A DNA stretch of 16,828 nucleotides from Hirudo medicinalis (lineage: Eukaryota; Annelida; Clitellata; Hirudinida; Hirudinidae). This document shows, piece after piece, positions 1 through 9,794 of this stretch (positions within the stretch are counted from its first letter, which is position 1; each line of letters begins with the position of its first letter). Made by a program: the position numbers and the translations under genes. The DNA is taken from assembly GCA_011800805.1 (NCBI GenBank), contig MPNW01000461.1:75450-92277 (forward strand), in the 5' to 3' direction. The notes beneath the pieces were generated by a model that saw nothing but the letters and a program-made list of their open reading frames with translations, did no database searches and had not been told where the DNA came from.

Positions 1-20
1 AGCAGGATTATTGCGTAAGC

Positions 21-58
21 GTGGTATTTACAGTTAATACCACTCAGTTGATAACTGA
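21..58. repeat. Two adjacent small perfect hairpins
   Basis: gtggtatt (21-28) and aataccac (36-43) form a perfect 8-base stem with a 7-base loop. Directly after it, tcagtt (44-49) and aactga (53-58) form a 6-base stem with a 3-base loop. The site lies in a kinase-gene intron at the window edge. It could be the end of a small inverted-repeat transposon. Confidence 0.4.
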
Positions 59-311
59 ATATTTGCTGGAACATCCCAACAATAAACTCGGCATAAATTA
101 AGCCCCGTCGTTTATTACAATATTATATTAATTTTATTAGTAGTGATATGTCGATATTTTGAATTTATATTTTTAACTTCTTATTATAGAAACATGGTTG
201 TAAATAAATAATACTTCTGTTTTAAAAGAAGCAAAATTTACTAAACCAATGTTATTAAAATAATTACCCAATAGCCTAAAATCAGTCGTTTTAAGCACCA
301 AAAACACTTAC

Positions 312-461
312 AGATGAGTGAGGTTGTCAACAGCAACATTGGGCTTGGACAGCTTGACAATGCGTTCCTTAGCCACAAGTCTTATGACATGAAGGTCATT
401 GAGGTCAGAGTAGGGAAGGTCACCACATCTTAGTAACTCCCACATCACCACACCAAATGTC
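312..461 (-). CDS. LMTK: LMTK exon A: kinase C-lobe, helix F to G
   Basis: The acceptor is ttttccttag and the donor is GTAAGT (plus-strand cttac at 307-311). The first base completes the tryptophan codon begun in the previous exon, giving [17 protein letters not shown]. The exon then reads [18 protein letters not shown], the helix F-G region, and ends in phase 2 after 49 further codons. It is the last exon I can find in the window. The stretch from 1 to 311 shows no coding continuation and is intron. Confidence 0.9.
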
Positions 462-2167
462 CTAAGGAAAACATGCCATCACAAATACAATGTGAATGCA
501 GCACTTCGAGCAATAACAAAATAACAGTATTAATTTCCAATGCCAACAAAATCACTTGCAAATGACAAGTGAATGCTTGTATGAAAACTGTCAGTGATAA
601 TGGACCACCTGTCGAATTCATCGTATTACAAAATTTTTTACTTTAAATAAATTATCTACCGATGATGATAATGGTGATAGTGATGATGGATTGCGAAGAA
701 TAATTGGTCAATTTTACACTGAGTTAAATACAGAGTTATGAAGGTCTTAAATGACTTGAGTGGCACACTGTATTTCTAAAGGTCCAAACTAAGATGCAAA
801 TACATTTCTATCGTCTGCACCACAACAATCATCATTAACTGGAACCATCTATATTATCAATTTTTTAATCTGTTTAATAATTATCTATAATAAATATAAT
901 ATAAAACAGAAAGTGCATGTGTATATCTGTCCCAAGAACTCCTCCCAAACGGTGAATGGTAGCGACTCGAGATTTGCACATATCATTCTCAATGCCATTT
1001 GTAGGTCAATTGCGCTATTTTCAATTTTCAACTTTCACCTTTACCTAAATCACTTACAAGCTTTAAACTCAAGAGCTATTTGGAGCAAGGAGCATTGTGC
1101 TCCAGCATGGTCTGATGTTTAAGACTTCGCCTCTCACGATGGCAGCACATTATGCAATGAACTTTAATCAAATAAATGAATAAATGATGGCAGAGTGATC
1201 TGAATCCAGTTGCGGGAGCACCCTGCTAATCACCCAGTTCTTTGAGGGCAAGTAGCTGGCTGAATATGAAGTAAGTAAGTAATAAAATTAATTATACTGA
1301 TAAAAAAAATGAGTTTGACTGATGAAGCCAGTTTAAAAAAGCTAGTTATGCATATGCAAACAGAAACACATTAGAGTAAGAATGAATTTATTTTCTAATT
1401 TGACTAAAATTAAACTGCTTTTTAAAAAGATTAAAAAATGTAGTAATCCAAAAATCAATCATCATCATCACCGGCAATGACTGCAGCTCTTGTCGCAACC
1501 ACAAATCAATGAAAGGCAGTTGATTTTTGCGACGTCTCTTGATCAAAAGCTTGTCAGACGATCACGACTAACTCAACATTACTACATTTCATGCTGCATT
1601 ACTGTGCAGTTCAAATAAAAAGCCACAAAAAAATGTTATAGGTTAGCAATAAGAGGTGAGAATATCATTACCAACAATAGCAAACATGAAATTAATAGTA
1701 ATGCCATACAGTTAACACTACCATAGTTACTTTAGTTCCACTTTTGTCAGTTATAGTTAATTAGAAGTTCCGATAAAATCTTGGTTGCAGTTTTTTTGTT
1801 AAAGTTTTAATTCGTTTAATTCCCACATTTCTTTGTTTCAAATTCTCTAACTCCCACAAATGGATGGCAGCTTTTGAATGCACTTTGAGATTGCCAGTGT
1901 TTACTCAAATATAATTTTACTGCAAACAATGCCATCAGAGCCACCAGTCCTTACTTTTGCAGAAAGTCGACCACTGCTAGCACACATGTGTAGGCTCAAT
2001 GAAAACAAACTGTAAACTGTAGTTAACCATAATATTTTAGTTCACTAATTTTTTTTAGTTACTCACAAATAAAATTAACTATGAGCACAACACATCACAA
2101 ATGCTCAGTGATAATCAATAGGTATGGCAGACACCATCATTAAAATATCAAAAGTAATGTAAATGCA

Positions 2168-2202
<35 letters not shown>

Positions 2203-5200
2203 AACCCACCAAATGTTGGCTTCCCTGGTTGCCCTGTTGACTCTCAAAACATCAGAAATGCTGAGCGACTCTGGCGCCATCCATCTAATGGGGATTGACA
2301 CCCCCTCCTGGTCATGATAGTAATCCTCCTTTAACAGTAACATTTCAATTTTGAAATGGACAAGAACTTGACAATGACCATATTAACTAATGCAATTGAT
2401 CAGTGCCACAAATACAGAATAAATATTTAGATTAGCTATAAAATATATGTACTGTAATCACAACATGAATAGGAAGAACTTTAATGACAATAATACTTTA
2501 ATGACCTGCTAGGATAGTATTCTAGATCTCTATAGTATTTACAGATTATCAATAATAAACAACAAATAAAATTGTTGCAATGCAAAATAACATAATAATT
2601 ACCACCATTGGTACTACAATCATTAATAATTACAAATGCCAGTGTTATTTGATTCTCAAATGTTAGCTTACAAGTTATTTAAGCACATATTTTAAGTGCA
2701 CAAATACCCAAAACAAGATGTGAAGGTACTATAGAAGCCCCAATCAAAATAACCATCTTAGAAATGCAAACGATTGGATAAAAAAAAACTCAAAAGAATC
2801 ATCAACAGGGGTTAAACAGAAATAAAAATCAAGTTCTGATATTAGAATTGAAACAGGATGTCTCTGATGATGCTGTCGACATTTGTTCCTATGAAACACA
2901 TTAATATAATAATATTATATAAATAGTAATACTCACATTAAAAGAATACAAGAAAATACAAGTACAAAATACAAGAAAAAAAGATTAATTTGCTACAACC
3001 CACTCTAAATTGAATCTATTCTCTCAACATTTCATTTTGCAAACACACAAGAAGAAAAGCAAACCCATTGCATAGCTCATCACACTAAAAATAAATCATT
3101 AAATATTAAATATTATTACCAGCTAAAATTGCACCCACCTTGAAAAGTTGTTCAGCCAATCCATAATCCCCAATCTTGATGCCCAAATCAGAAGTCACCA
3201 GGCAGTTCCTCATGGCAAGGTCTCTGCAAAGAAGTGAGGGATTTACTGGCAAGTACTTCTTCACATACTTATTTGGAATTAAATTCGATTATGTACTTGT
3301 TTTGACTGCTTAGTATCATTTTTACATGCACCAGACAGGATGTAATAATATTTTAAAGATTACCAAAAAAAATAATATTATATTGAAAAACAAATATTTT
3401 TAAGGAATGAGCTAAAAAATCAAGCAGCTGAAATGTAAATAACTGTGCACTCATGAAGGACCCACATTAATATTGGAAATGATAGATATTTCAAATATTT
3501 TATTAATTCATCAAAACAACAATTAATTTATAAAAAAAAAATATTTTAAAAAAAATTAGCATCTTAAAGAAAACATTTGCAACTAAATAACCATCAGGAA
3601 CCATAATCAGATCAGGTTTCATATTAAAGGAGCATAGTAACAACATCAGCATGAACATTTACAAACATTACTTTTTGAAATTAAATTATTGCTAATTACC
3701 TTAACAATCTAGGCCTCTTATTATTTTAAATATGTGCACTGATTACCCATCCATCACACCATTGTCATCTTCAAAATTGTCGTCATCACCTATTACGCTC
3801 TTGCAACAGCAAATCCTCTCTATCCACTCATTCTCATCAGCCACATATCAGGTCACTTTCATTTACCTTCCTCCATCAAATGTTCATCAACCAATCCTTA
3901 AATCATCACCATTTGTCAACTGAGGCTTTTCATATGCTTCCCCAACCATCTGAAACAAACTTCTTTTCCTCAGCAAACTCTAGGGCCCATCCAGAACCAC
4001 TTGAAAATGAACCCCAGAGAGCCTCTGATTCTGTGCGTACGGCACCATATAAACCAACTATCATTACTATTATTTCTATTATGTAAAGGTGTTGGCTAAT
4101 AAAAAAATAAAAAATAATAACCAGAATAATGACAACAGCTGCAATAACAAATTAAGTAGCTGACCTGTGAACAAAGTTATACTGATGCAAGCATTGAAGA
4201 CCAGCAGCTATATCACAGAGCATGTTGAGCTGTGTGCCTTGTTGTGTCAGATGATCCAAGGTGCCCTTCTGCGACAACATGAAGCTCTTCAGGTCACCCT
4301 GGTGATGATGACTTAATTATTCTAACATATAATAGCATTTGTCCACATTGCTATCGTGTAAAAAAATATGCAACTAAATGTCATGCAATGTTATCATCAT
4401 TGTTAAAATGTTCATCTCTGAATCTAATGCAAGAATGATGGCAGGGTCATCTTCACCACTAAAACTCACATTTTGGCAAAATTCAAGAATAGTGAGAAGA
4501 GGGGTGGTTTCAACACATTGGTAGAATACCTTCAGTACATTGGCATTCTCAATCTCACTGAGGAGTGAAAGGGTTTGTTGAATTAAGCTTCACTGGATGA
4601 ATTGTTACTCAATGAATGAAATGTGATTACATATCAATGACCGATCAATGCACTTAAAGTGTAACAGTAACAGCAGCCGAGCGAAGAATATATTTAATCG
4701 GAGTAATCTACGACCTCAACAGATTGTTGTGCATTTAAATAGGATCATTGTAGCAGCTAAAAGAAATGCGACGGCACTAATAAGGATTAGGCTGCAATTA
4801 TCATAATTCATTACCGATATGCGAAGGCCTCTTGAAGAAAGAAAGACTTGTCTAGATTCGAGACTCCTTCTTTGAGCATCATTACCATCACCTTGGTCTT
4901 TTTCTTACCCGGTTGAATGTCATGCGCCTCGCCTTGCAATACCTGAGATGGATCGATTGAAAGAACAACAGTGAGTTAGGTGAATGATATCGGAATCAAT
5001 GCATTACCATTATCGAGACATTGCTTGGTATTTTAGTATTTATAATAAATAAAACGTATTGTGGGGTGAAATAGCAAGGCTAGCAAAATTGGCAAAAATA
5101 TTAGTAATGATGATGGTGAATGTATTTAAAGTGTTTAAGTGGATAAGGGAGCAGGTGTAATGAGACGCAAGTGAAGAATAACAAGTTGTTCCTGCCAACT

Positions 5201-7047
5201 GAGTTGAGTTCCATAATCTTGTCAACTGAGCTTAAAAATTGATGACGGAGTTAATTCACTTAACGTGAGATCGTCGATGCTTGCGTTTTATTTGACTTAA
5301 ATAACAAATTCATTACCAGCAACATGCAAAGTGTTGTATTGCAGCTGATTGTCATCTATTAGTGTTTAACATTTATTATTTAAAAAAATTAATGTTTTTA
5401 ACATTTAATAATATGAAGCTAATATATCGAGTTAAATTCAAGGGGATAATCACTTTTCCAAACCATCCTGTTCCGAGCTCCTTAATGTACTGGAGTTGGC
5501 TTCTTGGGAAAGTTTGCCTGCTGGAGCCTGTCGATTGGTCAGAACATGACTAATTATATTGATAATGGTCAGTTTAAATTATAATTATGAAATAAGCATT
5601 ATAATTGTGATTTAACACCATCAGCCATCATTAAAATTGATATCATGGTGAGGAAAGGGTATTCATCTAGATAAATTAGAAAAGAAGATCTTCATCATCA
5701 TAATTATGCCCTACTGCACTAGAACCTCCTTCATTATTTATTCATTGCCATCATCATTGCCGCAAAGCACACGAAGCAAACAAAAGAACCAACTGAAAAT
5801 CTTTTCTATGGTCTTCCTGGTCTCTGCATCAAAAAAATAATCCTCTTCATCCACAATGCTGTCTGTCCGCTCTAATCTGAGTCGAGCTATTTTGGGCCTG
5901 ACTTGACCAATGTTCGACCAATCAGAAGATCTGCTCTTTCGTCTGTGGGAGAGGTCAGGCAAGGGCTCAAAGTAGACCTGCTCGACATTGTAGCCATCAG
6001 TGACATCTCGAGAACTGTTTACAACCGGAGGGTACATTGGGAAAGATGCAGGAACTGTTGAGATGGCGATGTCATTGAAAAAGGCATCCTCATTTTCCAT
6101 ATCCTGCACAGCATTAATTAATCAATTATTGGTATTTATGCAACAATGATGTTTAGCAACCGAAGTACACTAGTTAAATTAAATCAACACCCTTATTACT
6201 TAATGAGGCATTTTCAATAAGTCGTTAAGGTTAATTAACATGACCACCAGTTTATTAATACAAAAATTATTTAAAATGTGATTTGATGCTGAAGCATAAC
6301 CCATTACTGGTGTTAGCCATGTGAGTTGATGCAATGACTATGACATCTAATTGCAAGGAATTCAACTTCAAACCAAAAAATAATAGAAAAATTAAGTTCC
6401 TATATTTTACCCCTATTCAACAAACTCATGTATTCAGTCACTGTTTAGACAGCATATGGGAATTTTGTATTGAACACATTTGTGCAAATTTTATGTCCTC
6501 TGGATAAATCTGAGGTCAATGATAGTTTATGTAACAGTAGAGAAACAACATAGCCTAGCAGGCTCACCTAAGAAAACCATTTTCATGGTTAACAATCACC
6601 TGAGTGACCATTAAAGAAATTACTTCCAAAAAGAAAAACTTATAAATTATAGAGTTTTAAAGTAACAATTAATTAATTCACAAAACAATGAAATCTTTTG
6701 CCATTTAAGTCAAGACTTTATATGGCCAAAATACCTTGAAAGAATTATCAGGACATAGCTTGGAGAAGAAGTTCCTGACTCCCAAACAAAGTAGGACAAC
6801 TAGTGAAATGCAAGCAAGAGATGCCAAGCTGATGGTCATAAACGAATTTTCATACTTTTGAGAGTTATCTACAAATGAATATGCGAATGATTTCGACTGT
6901 GCCAATTCAGTGGCGTTGACTGACGGTCTTAGCCGCGCTCCATCCGTAATAAAAATAACCTGAATTGTATGGGTTTGCCGCTGTGCAGGAAAATATCAAA
7001 ACAAAACATAACACACTAAATCCAGTTGATTTGGTTTTCTTATCCAT
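312..7047 (-). CDS. LMTK: LMTK/AATK-family transmembrane kinase gene (partial, multi-exon)
   Basis: Lemur-type kinases are single-pass membrane proteins with a very short ectodomain, a cytoplasmic kinase domain and a long tail; in vertebrates they act in endosomal trafficking and neurite biology. Nine minus-strand exons are visible here. In order they give a transmembrane helix, an acidic juxtamembrane segment, [16 protein letters not shown] (glycine loop), a beta-3 strand, FLQEAFAYR (helix C), LEFCQN-GDLKSF (hinge), [12 protein letters not shown] (catalytic loop), [16 protein letters not shown] (DYG and activation loop), [11 protein letters not shown], then [20 protein letters not shown] in place of DFG, KEDYY and the long insert between APE and the helix F tryptophan are LMTK marks. 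The beta-3 VAVK motif reads VMVM, so the catalytic lysine is lost. The final kinase helices and the tail lie beyond the left edge. The family call is secure. The 5' end and the junction before the glycine-loop exon are not resolved. Confidence 0.88.
1151..1185 (+). repeat. Dispersed repeat tail, LINE/SINE 3' end type
   Basis: This stretch (tatgcaatgaactttaatc, followed by AAT-rich repeats) matches 14231-14265 almost base for base, apart from a few substitutions. Both copies end in an (AATA/TAAA)n tract, as expected of the 3' end of a non-LTR retroelement. The sequence upstream of this copy (about 1080-1150) is probably part of the same insertion but is too decayed to assign. Confidence 0.5.
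2168..2202 (+). repeat. (ATG)n microsatellite
   Basis: About eleven perfect ATG units run in a row. On the minus strand, which is the sense of the kinase gene, the run is (CAT)n. It begins only a few bases downstream of the exon B donor GTGGGT, so length changes would alter sequence right next to a splice site. Confidence 0.95.
2210..2328 (-). CDS. LMTK: LMTK exon B: activation loop end, APE motif, LMTK insert
   Basis: The acceptor is tgttaaag and the donor is GTGGGT. The exon reads EDYYHDQEG, then [11 protein letters not shown], then [17 protein letters not shown], and ends two bases into the tryptophan codon completed by exon A. Two adjacent activation-loop tyrosines are present. The insert of about a dozen residues between APESL and the helix F tryptophan is the LMTK-type insertion, as I remember the vertebrate proteins. 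Confidence 0.92.
2329..3138 (-). other. LMTK intron between exons C and B
   Basis: About 810 bases of AT-rich sequence with short A- and T-runs. I see no coding, RNA or mobile element signal in it. Confidence 0.7.
3139..3223 (-). CDS. LMTK: LMTK exon C: catalytic loop and DYG motif
   Basis: The acceptor is ttctttgcag and the donor is GTGGGT. One base completes the arginine of HRD, then the exon reads [16 protein letters not shown] and [12 protein letters not shown]. The catalytic aspartate codon is at 3220-3222 and the metal-binding aspartate of DYG at 3166-3168; both are intact. DYG in place of DFG is characteristic of LMTK kinases. Confidence 0.93.
3224..4164 (-). other. LMTK intron between exons D and C
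   Basis: About 940 bases. Most of it is AT-rich and featureless. The part from about 3725 to 4085 differs: it is richer in C and T on the plus strand, has open frames of about 60 codons with no recognisable protein, and ends in an A-rich run near 4100-4125. This could be an old insertion. Confidence 0.6.
4165..4298 (-). CDS. LMTK: LMTK exon D: hinge to HRD
   Basis: The acceptor is tcatcaccag and the donor is GTCAGC. The exon reads [12 protein letters not shown], a linker, then [20 protein letters not shown] and H plus the first two bases of arginine. The N-terminal GDLK after the hinge and NFVH before the catalytic loop agree with the LMTK family. It runs 44 codons plus two bases, in phase with its neighbours. 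Confidence 0.92.
4470..4557 (-). CDS. LMTK: LMTK exon E: beta-4/beta-5 and hinge
   Basis: The acceptor is tttcactcctcag and the donor is GTGAGT. One base completes an arginine codon begun in exon F (CG-T), then the exon reads [18 protein letters not shown] and [11 protein letters not shown]. This is the LMTK pattern of NVL, QCVE and EFC before the GDLK hinge. It ends on a codon border and joins exon D in phase. Confidence 0.92.
4815..4942 (-). CDS. LMTK: LMTK exon F: beta-2/beta-3 and helix C, catalytic Lys missing
   Basis: The acceptor is atctcag and the donor is GTAATG. The exon reads [17 protein letters not shown], then VMVMMLKEG, then FLQEAFAY plus CG. Against the usual beta-3 VAVKxLKEG the fourth residue is Met (codon at 4880-4882) instead of the ATP-anchoring Lys. 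The codon is ATG, one base from AAG. The helix C glutamate of FLQE is kept. An insert of about three residues precedes beta-3. Confidence 0.92.
4943..5453 (-). other. LMTK intron between exons G and F
   Basis: About 510 bases of AT-rich intron. The small open frames in it show no protein similarity and no splice context. Confidence 0.65.
5454..5527 (-). CDS. LMTK: LMTK exon G: glycine-rich loop
   Basis: The exon reads [20 protein letters not shown], then K, and splices at GTGATT in phase 0 to VLQGE of exon F. The PRSQLQY and G-x-GWFGKV motifs are close to the start of vertebrate LMTK kinase domains. The 3' border is firm. The 5' border is not: acceptors at 5528-5529 (used here), 5518-5519 or 5550-5551 are all possible and each needs a different phase from exon H. 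Confidence 0.85.
5773..6103 (-). CDS. LMTK: LMTK exon H: cytoplasmic juxtamembrane segment
   Basis: The acceptor is ctgtgcag, in phase 0 with exon I. The exon starts [20 protein letters not shown], resembling the acidic, Phe-rich segment after the membrane helix of vertebrate LMTK2. A basic patch (SHRRKSR) and an acidic one ([11 protein letters not shown]) follow. The frame stays open to a TAA at 5738-5740. No strong donor is visible. Weak ones that suit an exon G acceptor leave exon edges at 5790, 5782, 5773 or 5771. The left edge given here is one of these. Confidence 0.65.
6104..6734 (-). other. LMTK intron between exons I and H
   Basis: About 630 bases of AT-rich intron. I see nothing else in it. 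Confidence 0.65.
6735..6980 (-). CDS. LMTK: LMTK exon I: ectodomain stub and transmembrane helix
   Basis: This frame of 82 codons ends at a good donor (AAG then GTATTT) and joins exon H in phase. It reads an N-glycosylation sequon (NAT), then [19 protein letters not shown] (a clear membrane helix), then [15 protein letters not shown] short ectodomain, one helix and then a kinase is the LMTK plan. The 5' border used here is a strong acceptor (tttcctgcacag) at 6981-6982. If that is correct, an upstream signal-peptide exon is missing. The alternative is described in the next entry. Confidence 0.7.
6907..7047 (-). other. Signal-peptide-like frame at the LMTK 5' end, out of frame with the TM exon
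   Basis: An ATG at 7045-7047 opens 46 codons starting [20 protein letters not shown] and then CTAANP. This has the shape of a signal peptide: a basic start, a hydrophobic core and a small-residue cleavage site. It lies directly upstream of, and overlaps, the transmembrane exon, but the frames differ by one base and this one ends at a TGA (6907-6909). It may be the real start with an assembly or genomic indel, or a chance reading of the pyrimidine tract before the acceptor. Confidence 0.35.
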
Positions 7048-7971
7048 AATCCAACGAGCTGCTCTCGTCAGTACTTCATTTATCAAATAATCAGACGCAT
7101 AAAGAGCTTAAAACTAACTAAAAGTAAATTTGAATTCCAGTTATGTGTCCGCCTATAGAGCGTCTTTGTATTATTAAATTTATAGTGAGCTCTACGGGAA
7201 ACCTCACAGCCACCAATCGAAATAATTCCAGATTTAATGCCGCCTGACAAACACTGTGCGACAACTTATTATATGGTGTAGTAGATCACATATGCCAACA
7301 TGTTGATTGTTCTAGCAATTTATCAAATTTTCCTGCAAAATTTTAATTTAATTTTACTGTTTTAATTAAAAACTTTATTCAAAAAACGTAAATATGCTTT
7401 TTAGACAAAATGTCTAAATGCAAAACTTTTTTAAATTTTGCAAAAATTAATTTTAATTTTATTATATAAATTATTTCATAATAATTTTTAAGAAAATAAT
7501 TTATAAAATAAGAAAATAATGAAAGCGCCAAAGCATTACGGCCAGATTTTGAAACAAAGAGTGCATTTAAATGCTGCGAAATTTGAATTTCTATGAGGTC
7601 TTGTTTTTTAACTTCTGTGGTTTTTAAAGTTTTTAAAACGCAAAAAAGCGTCTTTGTAATTTTTTTCATTATATAGTCAAAATCGGAATTCATGTGTTTT
7701 TTTGACCCACTAAATTGATTTGCCGTGAATCGGATGCCTTATTCGAATGGTTTAGTGCGCTTATACGAAGCAATCGTCAAGGTGGTTTTGATCTGGATGT
7801 AATGGAAATGTTTGCAATTCATAATGCAAAAGACTGCTTTGAGGAATTTAAACTCGCCATTTTATAGTGTTTATGAGGTTGTCACATCTGTATGTATATG
7901 TTGTTAAAAACAAAATCATGCAAATGGATACACCAAATAATTACATTAAATTGTATTTGATATGTTTTCAG
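7048..7971. promoter_or_regulatory. Head-to-head intergenic interval with weak promoter signals
   Basis: About 0.9 kb lies between the 5' ends of the kinase gene (minus) and the homeobox gene (plus). On the minus strand there is a TATAAA at 7179-7184, about 135 bases upstream of the ATG at 7047. A CCAAT at 7213-7217 lies close by on the plus strand. Much of 7320-7700 is very AT-rich. The open frame at 7379-7693 on the minus strand is A/T-biased and not convincing. A non-coding first exon of the homeobox gene should lie in or before this interval; I could not place it. Confidence 0.3.
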
Positions 7972-8017
7972 GATCACTAGATTTTTATGCATATGAGTAG
8001 AACTTCCACCACATAAA

Positions 8018-9794
8018 ATGTCCTCCAGCAACCAGAGCATGTATCTTGGAAACAATCCAGTCCTGGATGCTATCTACTCAGATTTCACGAAGGAAGAGAT
8101 TAGGGCATATGATCTCTATGAGGGGGATTTGCTGAGTCACAATTTCTCTGGCTTCAAAGAAATAAAAGAGAATGAAGAACTTGATCAACCATTCCCTTAC
8201 GCTCAAATTGATGAAACTGCAGAAACAATTTCTAACCAGTTTGAAGCCTTAAAAAGGAGTGCAATGGGAATACAGTACAACAATCAGCATGTAACCAATC
8301 ACATGCAACAGATGGCTTCGTATGACAGGAATAGAAACTCTAAACTTTACAATAACTTTAGTTCAAATTATGCTAAGGAGTTTAATGAAAATGTAGCCTC
8401 ACCCACCATCAGCTCAAGCTGTGAGCCGGAAAAAGTTTCTGGCAGCCTTCAAGCAGGCTTATCAGTCAATGAGAATCTCGTTCATAGCACAACTAATAGT
8501 TGTCAGGGCCAATCAGCAACAAGTCACATTGATGAAGCAAGGGCTATCAAGGCTGAACCAAATGTTAAAGAAGAGATTCTCAGTGAATTCCAGTCTATCA
8601 AAACTTCTTCTAATGAGAATTCTTCTATACTAGGTGCCACCAAGCTAGAGGAAGCCCTGCCTGCTGAGCTGAGCAGATTGGGGAGGTCAGATGACAGAGG
8701 TGGTGGACCTGTGAAAGTCAGAGCTAGTGAGAAAAATTTAGAAAGTTCTTGCTCATCAAGTCCTGGGCTGAAGCATGCAGCCAAAAGACCCAGAACAATG
8801 AACTCTTACAGTGATATCATTGATGGTGTAAGAGAGGCTTATGCCTACCTGGAAGGTTGCAGCATGTATGACAAGAACTCTTACATCCCTAATCCTGCTG
8901 TTGACCACAGTTTTGCAGCTCCTATAGTTCCATACAGGTTTTCTATGGACCAATACCCTGGCAACAACATCAGCCAACCAGTTGACAGACAGAAACTTTC
9001 ATTCAACTTTGCAAACACAGCTGACTACAGATTTGGTACAAACAACATGACATCCAATTACCATTCCAATCAGACTGGTTATAATATGTATGCCAATGGT
9101 CCAATGAATCCAACTTATCCAACCAATTGCCTTCAAACACCGGGAGGTTATGCGTATTGCTCTCAGCAGCCTCACTATCCTTCTACCCCAAGCAAAGAAA
9201 AGCCACATACAGATTTTAATCAAGTGCAGAGGACCCTCTCTTCATCCTTAAATGCAACAGAAATTGCTGCACCAGATACCAGGAGCAACCAACTAGACAT
9301 CTCCGAAAGGCTCGGATATATCGACGATGCCAAATACACCATGAGCCCTTGCAAGACTCCTCTGACCTACCACAACCTCGATGATCCTTCTGAGTCCAAC
9401 ATGCAGAAGCAGGCCTCAAATAACCCTCATGCAAAGCACTGGATATCTCATGGAGGTTATCAGGGAAATGCCAACATCCGACCTGCTCATTCAGGCAGGC
9501 CCGACTCTGACGACCCAACCAATTTGCTTCACAACTTACAGAGGACCATGCAGAACAAGGATATTATGGAGCATCCTCTGTACATTCTCCTCAGGGATCT
9601 GATTATTGTTGATGCTAATTTCGATAAAGCTGTTGAGCCCTTCTCCTTCCCTAACAACCTGCCAGAACAATTTGAGGAGCTTGTGCGCAATTTCTATATG
9701 AGGAGTAAATTTTCTCCTCCATTTAAAAAGATTAATTCTTCTGTGAATGATATGGTTACAGAGGCCACCAAAAAAGCTCATGCAACAATCATAG
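8018..9794 (+). CDS. TALE homeobox coding exon 1 (N-terminal region, start of MEIS-like domain)
   Basis: 592 codons plus one base. An upstream acceptor (tatgttttcag at 7961-7971) shows that a 5' non-coding exon exists and leaves a 46-base leader. The donor is GTGAGT at 9795, after ATAG. If the intron is not removed the frame ends at a TAA-free run of 12 more codons and a TGA at 9830-9832. The last 80 residues ([10 protein letters not shown], then [12 protein letters not shown]) are the start of a MEIS/PKNOX-like helical domain. Several short frames on both strands inside this exon are shadows. Confidence 0.93.

Larger units (their letters stand above)
462..2209 (-). other. LMTK intron between exons B and A, with a repeat insertion
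   Basis: About 1.75 kb of AT-rich intron. It contains a LINE-like 3' tail at 1151-1185, a second short block around 1210-1290 ending in a GTAA-type tail (gtaagtaagtaa), and a trinucleotide microsatellite next to the exon B donor. The one open frame of note (913-1122) has no splice context and no recognisable protein. Confidence 0.7.

Noticed and set aside
2140..2343. Minus-strand frame ending in a run of isoleucines, as a stand-alone small membrane protein
   Set aside because: The N-terminal part is kinase exon B. The Ile run is the (ATC)n microsatellite read past the splice donor, so it is intron.
5040..5225. Minus-strand frame in the intron between kinase exons G and F
   Set aside because: It does not connect in phase to either neighbour, and the G-to-F junction is already complete (GWFGK-VLQGE).
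7379..7693. Minus-strand frame of 104 codons between the two genes
   Set aside because: It is made mostly of Lys, Phe, Leu, Ile and Asn from extremely AT-rich DNA. It has no splice or promoter context and no recognisable motif, so it is probably chance.
8421..8633. Plus-strand frame starting [12 protein letters not shown] as a separate small gene
   Set aside because: It lies inside homeobox exon 1 in another frame and has no context of its own.
8524..9781. Several minus-strand and alternate-frame open stretches inside homeobox exon 1
   Set aside because: They are shadows of the 592-codon coding frame and carry no independent signals.
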